Assembly (NCBI RefSeq): GCF_001695575.1
Contig: NZ_LUAX01000007.1
Location: 310,001-374,000 of the forward strand
Direction of reading: 5' to 3'
DNA: 64,000 nt
DNA from: Vibrio europaeus
GTDB lineage: Bacteria; Pseudomonadota; Gammaproteobacteria; Enterobacterales; Vibrionaceae
Part shown: positions 1 to 8,455 of the stretch, piece by piece
Numbering within the stretch: the first letter of the stretch is position 1
Layout: each line of letters starts with the position of its first letter
Program-made: the position numbers and the translations under genes
Notes under the pieces: model-generated
What the model was told of the DNA's origin: nothing
Database searches by the model: none
What the model saw: only the letters and a program-made list of their open reading frames with translations

Positions 1-1197
1 ACGGCAAGGAAGGGAGTCGCTTCACTTACCATGGTAATGCTTGGGCTCACTTTCTTCTCCGCAAGTATGTGGACAGGTGGTTCACTTGGCACTGGCCTCT
101 CCTTTAATGATTTCTTCCTCGCTGTTCTCATCGGTAACCTTATTCTCGGTATCTACACCTCTTTTCTTGGTTACATTGGCGCTTCTACTGGTCTCTCTAC
201 TCACCTTCTTGCACGTTTCTCTTTTGGTACCAAAGGCTCATGGCTTCCTTCTGCATTATTAGGTGGTACTCAAGTCGGTTGGTTTGGCGTCGGTGTTGCG
301 ATGTTTGCCATCCCAGTACAAAAGGCAACAGGCATTGATACCAACACATTGATTGTTGTGTCGGGCTTACTGATGACAGCCACGGTTTACTTCGGCATTA
401 AAGCCCTAATGGTCTTGTCAGCGATTGCTGTACCTGCGATTGCCATTCTTGGTAGCTACTCGGTTTCTATGGCAGTAGATAGCGTAGGTGGTTTCGAACA
501 GCTGCAACTCATTCAGCCTGAAACGCCAATGGATTTTTCTATCGCTCTCGCCATGGTAGTTGGTTCATTTGTTAGCGCGGGTACGCTGACTGCTGACTTC
601 GTTCGATTTGGTAAAAAACCGGCTAGCGCGGTATTAGTCACTATGGTGGCATTCTTTATCGGTAACTCGCTGATGTTTATGTTTGGCGCAGCAGGTGCCG
701 CAGCGACTGGTCAAGCGGACATCTCTGACGTCATGATCGCTCAGGGCCTGTTACTACCGGCTATCATTGTTCTTGGTCTGAATATCTGGACAACTAACGA
801 GAACGCGCTGTATGCCTCTGGCCTTGGCTTATCGAACATTACTGGTCGTTCTAGTACCACTATGTCGATCATGAACGGCATCATTGGCACCATCTTCGCG
901 CTATGGCTTTACAATAACTTTGTTGGTTGGCTGACGTTTCTTTCGACGGCAATTCCACCGATTGGTGGCGTTATCATCGCAGACTTCCTAATCAACCGTA
1001 AACGTTACAAAGATTTTGCAAACGCGCAGTTCCAAACCATTAACTGGGCTGGCATTATCGCTGTTGCAATCGGCGTAGCCGCAGGTAAATTCATTCCCGG
1101 AGTAGTGCCGCTAAATGCTGTACTTGGTGGAGCACTTTGCTACGCTATCTTAAACCCAATTCTCAACAAACACGCGCTGAAAGCACAAACAGCGTAA
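1..1197 (+). CDS. codB: Cytosine permease CodB (5' end cut by window edge)
   Basis: Inner-membrane cytosine:cation symporter of the NCS1 family, which brings cytosine in for the deaminase encoded next door. The reading frame is open from base 1, and the codons before the first ATG (ARKGV region) match the conserved CodB N-terminus, so the true start lies roughly 15-20 codons upstream of the window. The visible 398 residues hold about a dozen hydrophobic segments and family signatures such as SASMWTGG near the start, GSWLPS, GGTQVGWFGVG and the GLNIWTTNENALYASGLG helix. The stop is 9 bp before the codA start, so the two form an operon. The identification is very strong by close similarity to E. 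coli CodB along the whole length. Confidence 0.96.
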   Translation, partial: TARKGVASLTMVMLGLTFFSASMWTGGSLGTGLSFNDFFLAVLIGNLILGIYTSFLGYIGASTGLSTHLLARFSFGTKGSWLPSALLGGTQVGWFGVGVAMFAIPVQKATGIDTNTLIVVSGLLMTATVYFGIKALMVLSAIAVPAIAILGSYSVSMAVDSVGGFEQLQLIQPETPMDFSIALAMVVGSFVSAGTLTADFVRFGKKPASAVLVTMVAFFIGNSLMFMFGAAGAAATGQADISDVMIAQGLLLPAIIVLGLNIWTTNENALYASGLGLSNITGRSSTTMSIMNGIIGTIFALWLYNNFVGWLTFLSTAIPPIGGVIIADFLINRKRYKDFANAQFQTINWAGIIAVAIGVAAGKFIPGVVPLNAVLGGALCYAILNPILNKHALKAQTA

Positions 1198-1206
1198 GGA
1201 AGCATC

Positions 1207-2484
1207 ATGACAACGCTATTGATCAAAAACGCGACGCTACGCAATCAACAAGGTCTAAAACAGATCCTTATTGAGGACGGTCAATTTAAGCAAATTCTCG
1301 ACAACGATGCAGACCTTGCTTTTGACGGTAGTATTCTAGATGCCGAGGGTGGCTTAGCTGTCGCGCCTTTCTGTGAACCGCACATTCACTTAGATACCAC
1401 TCAAACGGCAGGTGAGCCTAGCTGGAATATCTCAGGAACCTTGTTTGAAGGTATTGAACGTTGGGCGGAGCGCAAAGAGCTCCTCTCTATTGAAGATGTA
1501 AAAAGCCGCGCGAAACAAACCCTAAAATGGCAGATCGCTAATGGTATCCAACATGTTCGTACTCATGTAGACGTTTCTGATCCAACGTTAATCGCCTTAA
1601 AAGCAATGCTTGAGGTTAAAGAAGAGATGAAAGAGTGGGTCGACATTCAAATTGTTGCTTTCCCGCAAGAAGGTATTCTCTCTTACCCAAATGGCAAAGA
1701 ACTGCTAGAAGAAGCGGTGCAATTAGGCGCAGATGTTATCGGTGCGATTCCCCATTTTGAGTTCACTCGCGAGTACGGCGTCGAGTCACTTCACTATGTA
1801 TTCGAACTCGCTCGCAAGTACGATCGCCTAATTGATGTTCACTGTGACGAAATTGATGACGAGCAATCACGCTTCGTTGAGACACTGGCTGCTCTAGCAC
1901 ACAAATATCAAATGGGCGACCGAGTGACAGCGAGCCACACTACAGCTATGGGGTCATACAACGGCGCGTATGCATCTCGCTTGTTCCGACTATTAAAAAT
2001 GTCAGGCATCAGCTTTGTGGCTAACCCGTTAGTGAACATTCACCTACAAGGCCGTTTTGACGATTATCCGAAACGCCGTGGCGTGACTCGTGTGAAAGAG
2101 ATGCTAAACGCTGGCATTAATGTCTGCTTTGGCCATGACGACGTGTTTGATCCTTGGTATCCATTAGGCACAGCAAACATGTTACAAGTCCTGCATATGG
2201 GCCTGCATGTTACTCAGGTGATGGGTTACGATCAGATCAACAATGGTTTGGACTTAATCAGCACTAATTCAGCGCGTACGTTAAACATCCAAGACAAACA
2301 CGGCATTGAGCCAGGCAAGCCAGGTAGCTTACTTATCCTACCGGCAGAGAATGGCTTTGATGCAGTACGCCGCCAAGTACCTGTGCGTTACTCTGTTCGT
2401 AACGGTAAGGTGATTGCTGAAACACAGCCAGCAAAGACTCATATCCATCTTGGTAGCCAAGAAGAAGTAACGTTTAAACGCTAA
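1207..2484 (+). CDS. codA: Cytosine deaminase CodA
   Basis: Cytosolic metal-dependent amidohydrolase that converts cytosine to uracil plus ammonia, feeding pyrimidine salvage and providing nitrogen. The 425 residues are close to the 427 of E. coli CodA. The metal and catalytic residues are visible: H59 and H61 in PHIHLDTT, H212 and E215 in VHCDEIDDE, H244 in SHTTAMGSY and D311 in GHDDVFDPW, each offset by two from the E. coli numbering. It starts 9 bp after codB with a GGAAG ribosome site and is followed by an intrinsic terminator. Known for the family: iron or zinc-type TIM barrel of subtype III amidohydrolases. Nothing is odd in the sequence. Confidence 0.97.
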   Translation: MTTLLIKNATLRNQQGLKQILIEDGQFKQILDNDADLAFDGSILDAEGGLAVAPFCEPHIHLDTTQTAGEPSWNISGTLFEGIERWAERKELLSIEDVKSRAKQTLKWQIANGIQHVRTHVDVSDPTLIALKAMLEVKEEMKEWVDIQIVAFPQEGILSYPNGKELLEEAVQLGADVIGAIPHFEFTREYGVESLHYVFELARKYDRLIDVHCDEIDDEQSRFVETLAALAHKYQMGDRVTASHTTAMGSYNGAYASRLFRLLKMSGISFVANPLVNIHLQGRFDDYPKRRGVTRVKEMLNAGINVCFGHDDVFDPWYPLGTANMLQVLHMGLHVTQVMGYDQINNGLDLISTNSARTLNIQDKHGIEPGKPGSLLILPAENGFDAVRRQVPVRYSVRNGKVIAETQPAKTHIHLGSQEEVTFKR

Positions 2485-2506
2485 ACCAGATTAGTGTGAA
2501 ATGCAT

Positions 2507-2536
2507 AAAGGGAAACGGCTGTTTCCCTTTTTGTTT
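2507..2536 (+). terminator. Terminator of codBA
   Basis: A 9-bp stem (AAAGGGAAA with TTTCCCTTT, loop CGGCTG) followed by TTGTTTT lies 23 bp after the codA stop. Confidence 0.85.
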
Positions 2537-2559
2537 TAGAACGAGTCATGTTTTATCTA

Positions 2560-2599
2560 GATAAAAGAAAACCCCACTAAGCTCTCGCCTAGTGGGGTT
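2560..2599 (-). terminator. Terminator of csrB
   Basis: On the minus strand AACCCCACTA and TAGTGGGGTT form a 10-bp stem (2590-2599 with 2570-2579) followed by TTCTTTTATC, the expected 3' end of the RNA. Confidence 0.88.
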
Positions 2600-2975
2600 C
2601 TATTCTTACTCGCAGCAATCCGGCTACTAATAGGTGCTCCCTGCATCTATTCCTTGATAGTACGCTGATTCCTTCAGCACTTTCCTTATCATCGCCATCC
2701 TAGCGGTGTCCTTGGCAATCCAGCCCGTTAGCAATCCTCGCTAACTCTCATCGCTTTATCCTTAAGCGGTGTCCCTGACTCTATCATCCTGATAGAAATT
2801 GCCTTAGTCCGTTAAGCGTCCATTGTCTATCCTTGTGTAACCATCCTAGTTACTAGCGTCCAGCCAATGTCCTTCGCTTTCCATGCCAATTATTCATCCT
2901 GAATAATCGAATCTTCGTCCTGAAGATGACCGTTCCTTGGGTCTTTCCTGTTCCGTGTCTGCTCCCTGCTGACAA
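2562..2975 (-). ncRNA. csrB: CsrB-type regulatory RNA
   Basis: Read on the minus strand this roughly 410-nt stretch carries about 25 GGA motifs, most as AGGAU or AGGAC in the loops of short perfect stems. Examples are the hairpins at 2889-2907 (ATTATTCA arms), 2911-2927 (ATCTTC arms), 2781-2795 (CTATCA arms) and 2837-2853 (GTAAC arms). That arrangement is the hallmark of CsrB/RsmZ RNAs, which titrate the translational repressor CsrA. The 5' end (near GTTGTCAGCAGGGAGC) resembles the E. coli CsrB start, a -10-like CATAAT lies at 2987-2982, and the 3' end is a strong intrinsic terminator. No convincing ORF fits the region. Vibrio species are known to encode several CsrB paralogues under VarS/VarA control. 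Exact ends are inferred. Confidence 0.9.
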
Positions 2976-2981
2976 CTTAAG

Positions 2982-3011
2982 ATTATGGCTTCACCATTAT
3001 TTTCACAACGC
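2982..3011 (-). promoter_or_regulatory. Probable csrB core promoter
   Basis: On the minus strand CATAAT (2987-2982) sits about seven bases before the predicted RNA start at about 2975. TTGTGA lies 15 bp further upstream as a possible -35. Assignment is by position and consensus only. Confidence 0.5.
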
Positions 3012-3133
3012 TATTTTTCGCTTTTCGGCAGTTTCCCGACCGTTCAAGAAACACACATAACCATTAGTTTCATACACTTACACCACAAACATCCAGATTT
3101 CTCAGCGCTCGTTTCTCATAATGCTCACGGCTT

Positions 3134-3151
3134 TGTAAGAGATCTCGCACA
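3134..3151 (-). promoter_or_regulatory. Candidate VarA/UvrY (GacA-type) activation site for csrB
   Basis: TGTAAG-AGATCT-CGCACA matches the GacA/UvrY upstream activating sequence TGTAAG-N6-CTTACA at 10 of 12 fixed positions, with the exact 6-bp spacer. It lies about 165 bp upstream of the predicted csrB start, similar to the placement known for csrB/rsmZ promoters. In Vibrio the cognate regulator would be VarA. Confidence 0.6.
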
Positions 3152-3303
3152 CAGGTGCGGGACAATTTCCGACTCCAACTCATCGAGCATCATCAATAAA
3201 AGGTGACCCATATCCCACTAATCTGCCACTAATCTGCCACTATCTTACTCTTCACTTCTCCTACCAGCGGGTTTTTCTGGACTATACAACGTTAAACTAG
3301 GAT

Positions 3304-3330
3304 ATTATGTGGAGATCCAAATCACATAAT
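3304..3330. promoter_or_regulatory. Inverted repeat upstream of dCMP deaminase
   Basis: A perfect 8-bp inverted repeat, ATTATGTG then 11 bp then CACATAAT, lies 64 bp before the dCMP deaminase start. It overlaps a TATTAT that could serve as a -10. It may be an operator or an mRNA leader hairpin. The spacing does not fit CRP. Confidence 0.4.
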
Positions 3331-3393
3331 GTATTTTTCTAGCACTACACCAATCTTGGTCTATTTGCTAACCATCTCCTAGAGGAAGATTGA

Positions 3394-3855
3394 ATGATTT
3401 CAAAATGGGCGCAACGCTTTTACCAAATGGCAGAACTAGTTGGCTCTTGGAGTAAAGATCCCTCCACTCAAGTCGGCGCTGTCATCACAAAACAAAACCG
3501 CATCGTTTCGGTTGGTTTTAATGGCTATCCTCACGGTATTTCAGACAGTGCAATGACCGATGATAGAGAAATGAAGTACCTGAAAACGCTTCATGCCGAG
3601 GAAAACGCTATCTTGTTTGCTAAGCGTGATCTGGATGGGTGTGAGATTTGGGTGACTCATTTTCCTTGCCCTAACTGTGCGGCAAAGATCATTCAAACCG
3701 GTATTTCTGCCGTTCATTGTCCTGAGCAAACGCCTGATTTCTTATCTCGCTGGGGAGATAAAATCAAAGTCAGTCAAGAGATGTTCTTACAGGCGGGCGT
3801 AAAGGTTAACTGGCTTCCGCTCGATGACTTGAAAGAGATCGATCAGGCGAATTAA
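3394..3855 (+). CDS. Deoxycytidylate (dCMP) deaminase family protein
   Basis: Cytosolic zinc enzyme expected to convert dCMP to dUMP, supplying thymidylate synthesis. The 153 residues carry the cytidine/deoxycytidylate deaminase fold signature: H67-A-E69 in HAEENA for zinc and proton shuttling, and C92 and C95 in PCPNCA for zinc. The nucleotide-site sequence GFNGYPHG also fits dCMP deaminases. The start has a GAGGAAG ribosome site. Its stop overlaps the stop of the convergent sensor kinase by 4 bp. It lies 0.9 kb from codBA, giving a small pyrimidine-deamination neighbourhood. The substrate is inferred from family similarity; a related deaminase specificity cannot be excluded. Confidence 0.88.
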   Translation: MISKWAQRFYQMAELVGSWSKDPSTQVGAVITKQNRIVSVGFNGYPHGISDSAMTDDREMKYLKTLHAEENAILFAKRDLDGCEIWVTHFPCPNCAAKIIQTGISAVHCPEQTPDFLSRWGDKIKVSQEMFLQAGVKVNWLPLDDLKEIDQAN

Positions 3856-6488
3856 AGCGTCACTTTTAAACGTTCAAACGTATCGAAAAGCTGTTGCGAT
3901 TTATAAGGTTTAGGGAGATAAGCATCCATACCTGCATCGAAACAGCTTTGAATTTCTTCAGGCAGCACACTCGCTGTTAGCGCGATTATTGGCACTTTTT
4001 CTTTTCCTTTTGCCCGTTCCCATTGGCGTATTTCTCGTGTTGCCGTCAAACCATCCATAATCGGCATCATGCAATCCATTAAAATAGCACAGAACTTTTC
4101 TTCCGTTTTCACCGCATTGACAGCATCTAATCCATTACTCGCAATCACATATTCAATACCGATTTTATTGAGAAAGAATGAGGCGATTTTTTGATTCATT
4201 AAATTATCTTCCACGATTAAAACTTTCTTTACATCGAGGGGATGGAAATCTTTATCTGGATTAGTATCAAGATTATCCTGAAGCTGATGCTTACTGGTTA
4301 TCTCTTCCAAGATGGTTTTATATTTATGGCCCAATAAAGGTAGGGTGATAGAAGCTCCCAGCAACACATCTAGTTCTGGCTTCACATACAAATGATGGTT
4401 CATGCCAATGATCTGCGCCGTAGGATAAAGACTTCTGATTTTCGACACATCTTTACGAGCACTTCGGTTAAGATTGGTGCAGTACAGAATGAATGGAACT
4501 TCGTTTTCAACTGAAGAGATATCTTCAACGGTATTGAAAACCATAAGATCGATACCTAATCGTAGGCTCTCTCCGATAATGAGATGTTGATACCTTGAAT
4601 CATTGGTGATGAGAATTCCACGAGTCGACAGATCAAGACCCGTCTCTTGCTGTTCACTGATACTCAGCGGAATAGTCAGTGAAAAACGGCTTCCAACCCC
4701 GATTGTCGAGCTCACTTCTATCTTTCCTCCCATCAGCTCCACGAGTTGACGGCAAATCGCTAAACCAAGTCCTGTTCCACCAAATCTACGTGTGATGCTG
4801 CCATCTTCCTGAGTGAAAGGTTTAAATATATCGTTGAGCTTGTCTTGTGAAATACCAATTCCATTATCGATCACATGACACTGTAGATCGCCTAAATGGG
4901 TACCCAGCTCAATAGTGACCACCCCATTTCGAGTAAACTTAATTGCATTGCTAAGTAGGTTCATCACCACTTGTTTGAAGCGGAAATCATCAATATCAAT
5001 CGACGTTGGCAGCGCTGGCGAATAGACAACTTGTATCTCTACCTGTTGCTTAAGCGCATTGGCACAGACCAAGTTAACCGTTTCATACACCATGTCCCTG
5101 AGGTCAACACTACGCACAGACAACACTAGGTTGCCCGATTCGATCTTAGAAAGATCCAATATGTCATTGATGAGTAACAATAGCGCATGCGAAGAGGTAT
5201 CCACATCGGCAAGAATTTCTCGCTGAGCTGCCGTCAAGTGGCTATCTGAAAGGATCTCTGTCATGCCGATGATACCATTGAGCGGCGTACGTATTTCATG
5301 GGACATGTTGGCAAGGAAAATACTCTTGGCTTTGTTTGCCGCTTCAGCACTCTCTTTCGCTGTGACTAAGTTCCTCTCATATTCCGTTTGTTGCTCGATA
5401 ATATGGTTAAGTTGATTAGCAAACGAAGAAAACTCATCTTTACCATCAATTGGGATCTGCTCAGCACCATCTTTCTCCTTTAGTTGCCCCATAACATTGA
5501 TAATCTTGGCTAGTTTGGAGTTAATCCGGTAAATCGTGCTTGTTCCCCACGCAAACATCACAATAAACACAGAGCAGCCTGCAATCGCAATTAACCATAG
5601 CCCTTGTTTAGCACTACGGATACTTTGATTCAGTTCCGTTCTTAACGTGTTTGAAAAAGCCATCAACTGGCTCTCAACTGTTTTGTTACGCGCATGAATA
5701 ATCTCGACAAACTCCGATGGTGGCAAGCCTGCTCCAGCTTGATTGAGAAAAGCCTCTTTCACCACAGAGCCCCGTTGAAACTCTCGACTGGCGAAAATGT
5801 CGAGTAAAGCCTCCACTTGATGCGAGTTGGCGCCTAAGTTGACAAACTTATCGAGGTACAACTGCTGCCGTTCTCTAATCCGAAAGTATTCCTCAGCATA
5901 ATCAGAATACTGCCAGTCTAACCATTTGATCTCTTGTGTTAGCCACGCCTCCCTTTCCATCCAAAAATAGAGCCAACTGAGATCCGATAACACAATATCT
6001 AGGCTATGAATTGAAGGGGAAGCTTCGTGGCTTTCAAGGCTATGTATTTCGACCAGCAGATCATGGTAAATGGTGTAGATCAATTGGCCTAACTCGATGG
6101 TAGAAGCCGAATCCGAAGTAAGTAGTTCAGGCAATAGATATTGAAGCTCTTCAATATAGCTACTGGCTTGGTTCGACGTTTGAATCCCATGGTGAACATG
6201 GTCAGAGGTATGAGCGGTCTGCGCGATCATCGACATAGTTTGTTGCGCTCTCGTCACCGCAGCATTGGCACTTTGGCCATTCAATCGACGATTAAACGCA
6301 ACATATAGGTGATGAGAAAACTCCGTCAGTAAACTTATGCTGTCATTCTTCTCACCCACCAGTTGATAACTGTGTAGCCTGCTCTGAAAGTCCCTAGCTA
6401 AATTGGCACTGAAGGCAAGAATAGCGAGCGTAGGTATCAGACACAGAATAAATAGTCTACTTTTAATAGACATATTAGTCAGTAACAT
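3852..6488 (-). CDS. Hybrid sensor histidine kinase with NIT-like sensor region
   Basis: Inner-membrane two-component hybrid kinase of 878 residues. Visible order: TM1 at about 10-30; a long mostly helical periplasmic region at 31-295 resembling nitrate/nitrite-sensing (NIT) domains; TM2 at about 297-320; HAMP-like linker; dimerisation domain with phospho-acceptor H397 in MSHEIRTPLNG; HATPase with GIGI and GGTGLGLAI boxes; a degenerate receiver-like stretch at about 630-735; and a C-terminal receiver (754-878) with EDN and phospho-acceptor D805 in LMDCMMP. There is no Hpt domain and no response regulator beside it, so its phosphorelay partner is elsewhere. It is divergent from the binding-protein/porin pair at 6653-8126, which suggests a shared signal. 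The ligand is unknown. Confidence 0.9.
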   Translation of the reverse strand: MLLTNMSIKSRLFILCLIPTLAILAFSANLARDFQSRLHSYQLVGEKNDSISLLTEFSHHLYVAFNRRLNGQSANAAVTRAQQTMSMIAQTAHTSDHVHHGIQTSNQASSYIEELQYLLPELLTSDSASTIELGQLIYTIYHDLLVEIHSLESHEASPSIHSLDIVLSDLSWLYFWMEREAWLTQEIKWLDWQYSDYAEEYFRIRERQQLYLDKFVNLGANSHQVEALLDIFASREFQRGSVVKEAFLNQAGAGLPPSEFVEIIHARNKTVESQLMAFSNTLRTELNQSIRSAKQGLWLIAIAGCSVFIVMFAWGTSTIYRINSKLAKIINVMGQLKEKDGAEQIPIDGKDEFSSFANQLNHIIEQQTEYERNLVTAKESAEAANKAKSIFLANMSHEIRTPLNGIIGMTEILSDSHLTAAQREILADVDTSSHALLLLINDILDLSKIESGNLVLSVRSVDLRDMVYETVNLVCANALKQQVEIQVVYSPALPTSIDIDDFRFKQVVMNLLSNAIKFTRNGVVTIELGTHLGDLQCHVIDNGIGISQDKLNDIFKPFTQEDGSITRRFGGTGLGLAICRQLVELMGGKIEVSSTIGVGSRFSLTIPLSISEQQETGLDLSTRGILITNDSRYQHLIIGESLRLGIDLMVFNTVEDISSVENEVPFILYCTNLNRSARKDVSKIRSLYPTAQIIGMNHHLYVKPELDVLLGASITLPLLGHKYKTILEEITSKHQLQDNLDTNPDKDFHPLDVKKVLIVEDNLMNQKIASFFLNKIGIEYVIASNGLDAVNAVKTEEKFCAILMDCMMPIMDGLTATREIRQWERAKGKEKVPIIALTASVLPEEIQSCFDAGMDAYLPKPYKSQQLFDTFERLKVTL

Positions 6489-6652
6489 CCGGACTCATTC
6501 CTTGAATCGACATTGGAGCGTATAAGGTTTAAGTCTAGATGATCAATTAACCAAAAGCGTAAGTAATTGCACAGTTGAATGCCGCCTGACTACTATTTAT
6601 ATAACAAAAACAGAAAGCTAAATTAGTAACAACGTCGACAAGAAAGGATATT

Positions 6653-7075
6653 TTGATCAGGCTAGTTCTTACTACACTTCTACTTGGGATAGCTATTCAA
6701 GCAAACGCCGCTGGTTTTGCTGTGATTACTCTTAACCCAGAAATGAAGGCATTGCGCTCAAATCAGGTAAAACTGCTTTATCGAGGTCGCATGTCCCACG
6801 TAAACGGCGCGCCTGTTCGTCTCCTTGATCTTCCCCGTGATTCCGAGAGTCGTGAAGACTTCTACCGTAAACTACTGAATAAGTCTCCGACTCAGATGTC
6901 TGCTATATGGGCACGACTCTCCTTTTCTGGTAAAGCTATTGCACCTGTGGAAGTTCCGGAAGAGTCTCTCGAAATCATTCTCCATTGGCTAGAGAACAAC
7001 GCAAATGGCATTGCGTATGTTCCCGAAGAACTGCTTCCTGAGGACGCCTATGTCATTTATCAGCTCTCGGAATAA
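6653..7075 (+). CDS. Small periplasmic PstS/PBP-like protein, TTG start
   Basis: A 140-residue exported protein beginning at TTG 6653, chosen because AGAAAGGA lies 5-12 bp upstream and because it yields a clean signal peptide ending ANA-AG. The mature part (VITLNPEMKALRSNQVKLLYRGR, in pieces) resembles the shortened phosphate-binding-protein-like domains found next to porins and signalling genes in Vibrio and Shewanella. It is less than half the length of a true PstS, so transport with an ABC permease is unlikely. A ligand-sensing or accessory role for the divergent kinase is an inference from the gene arrangement. The end overlaps the start of the outer-membrane gene by 26 bp. Confidence 0.7.
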   Translation: MIRLVLTTLLLGIAIQANAAGFAVITLNPEMKALRSNQVKLLYRGRMSHVNGAPVRLLDLPRDSESREDFYRKLLNKSPTQMSAIWARLSFSGKAIAPVEVPEESLEIILHWLENNANGIAYVPEELLPEDAYVIYQLSE

Positions 7076-8126
7076 ACGAATTCACTTGCTCATAGCGATA
7101 GTCGCGGTCTCGTGGCTTCCGGCAATAAGCAGTGCACAAATCGCGCTAACAGATGATTTGCGGTTAAGTGGTTTTGGGACTTTTTCTGCGGCTAAAAGTA
7201 ATCACTCGCTGCCAATACTAGCCGGGCGAAACATTACCGATGACTGGTGCTATGACTGTGATACCACCTTAGGTATTCAAGCTGATTGGCAGATCACACC
7301 TAAATTGCGCTCGACAGTTCAAGTTGTCAAAAAACCAGAAGACCATTTTTCTTCACCTGAATTGGAACGAGCATTGGTGGAATACAATGCGGGGATGTTT
7401 CGCGCCAAAGTAGGCCGCTTAAGAACCCCTATGTTTATTATGTCTGAGTACTACTATGTCTCTAGCGCCTACCCTTCTTTACGCTTACCTCCTGAGGTAT
7501 ACGACAATAATCTTGGACTCACATACTATGAAGGAATCGCCGCAGATTTCTTACACGAGTTTGATAATGGCAATCAAATCGTCTTTTCTCCCTATGTCGC
7601 CCTTCCGAGAGAGGAACATTTCGAACAGTACGGCTCTTCCTTTTCACTGGATATTTCAAGGGCACTGGGTTTGAGCTCGGAACTCTTCTATGACGACAAT
7701 TTACTCCGTATTGCTTACGTCAACTTAGATGCCACAATGACTGGGCAGATAGCGTCACCTAGATTCTATAATCTTGATATTTATGCCTTGGGTATAAGTC
7801 ATTACTTTGGTCAGCTGCATGTACAGGCAGAGACCATGCTTGCTCAAGAGCTAAGCGCTGATTGGTACATAAGCTTTGACTACCAATTAGGTAAGATCAC
7901 GCCCTATATTCAATACGGGCAAGCTCGACTGACCAAGGACACTGAAAGCTACTTGTTCGGTTTTCGCTACGATTGGACACCCCAATTAAACACATCAATC
8001 GAATGGCAACGCTTCTACGGTAGAGAAAACGTGATCAGTGGGCACTTCACTGTGCCGCAAGATCCGACTAAACCCTTTAGTACCAAAGTCGACCTCTTCT
8101 CCATTGGTTTATCGTTTACCTTTTGA
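7050..8126 (+). CDS. Outer-membrane beta-barrel (porin-like) protein
   Basis: I place the start at ATG 7050, preceded by a GAGG ribosome site at 7039-7042 and giving a signal peptide (RIHLLIAIVAVSW ... ISSAQ). The frame is open upstream to 7005, but those codons lie inside the preceding gene. The 358 residues are rich in alternating aromatic/polar strands (for example YISFDYQLGKITPYIQYG and LFGFRYDWTPQL) and end in SIGLSFTF, a C-terminal phenylalanine typical of barrels recognised by the BAM complex. It is translationally coupled to the periplasmic protein. The function is probably a porin or ligand channel; the substrate cannot be told from sequence. Confidence 0.78.
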   Translation: MSFISSRNKRIHLLIAIVAVSWLPAISSAQIALTDDLRLSGFGTFSAAKSNHSLPILAGRNITDDWCYDCDTTLGIQADWQITPKLRSTVQVVKKPEDHFSSPELERALVEYNAGMFRAKVGRLRTPMFIMSEYYYVSSAYPSLRLPPEVYDNNLGLTYYEGIAADFLHEFDNGNQIVFSPYVALPREEHFEQYGSSFSLDISRALGLSSELFYDDNLLRIAYVNLDATMTGQIASPRFYNLDIYALGISHYFGQLHVQAETMLAQELSADWYISFDYQLGKITPYIQYGQARLTKDTESYLFGFRYDWTPQLNTSIEWQRFYGRENVISGHFTVPQDPTKPFSTKVDLFSIGLSFTF

Positions 8127-8455
8127 GTAGATAGAGTGACACAGATCTAATAGATAAGACTTAATTGATACCGTATTACATAAATTATGTGCTTCTAGTA
8201 TTTTTCGGGACAAATTAAGCTAGCTTGTTTAAAAATGTCAATAGGCACTACTACCTACAGTTTGCAGTGAAATCCGCCAAGATCAGCTACCATAACAGCC
8301 ATAATAACCTGAATTAATTTTACTAGCAGAATAAGATATTAGGCCTTACAATCCTGCCGCATAAAAATTACAAAATTAATACATTTTCTCTATTCACTCC
8401 CCCTACAGGTGAAATAGAGTCAGTCCCCAAAAAACGTGAAAGGTCCATACAAACA
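8127..8455. other. Upstream region of GAPDH gene, no gene seen
   Basis: This 329-bp AT-rich stretch has no plausible ORF and no convincing hairpin-plus-T-run terminator for the upstream outer-membrane gene. It presumably holds the GAPDH promoter. A GGTCC ribosome-site-like sequence precedes ATG 8456 weakly. Confidence 0.5.

Noticed and set aside
2985..3206. 73-codon plus-strand ORF between csrB and the dCMP deaminase
   Set aside because: It covers the csrB promoter and activation site, has no ribosome site and its composition is unlike a protein.
3218..3243. Short tandem repeat ACTAATCTGCC x2
   Set aside because: Only two units in non-coding DNA; not enough to infer a function.
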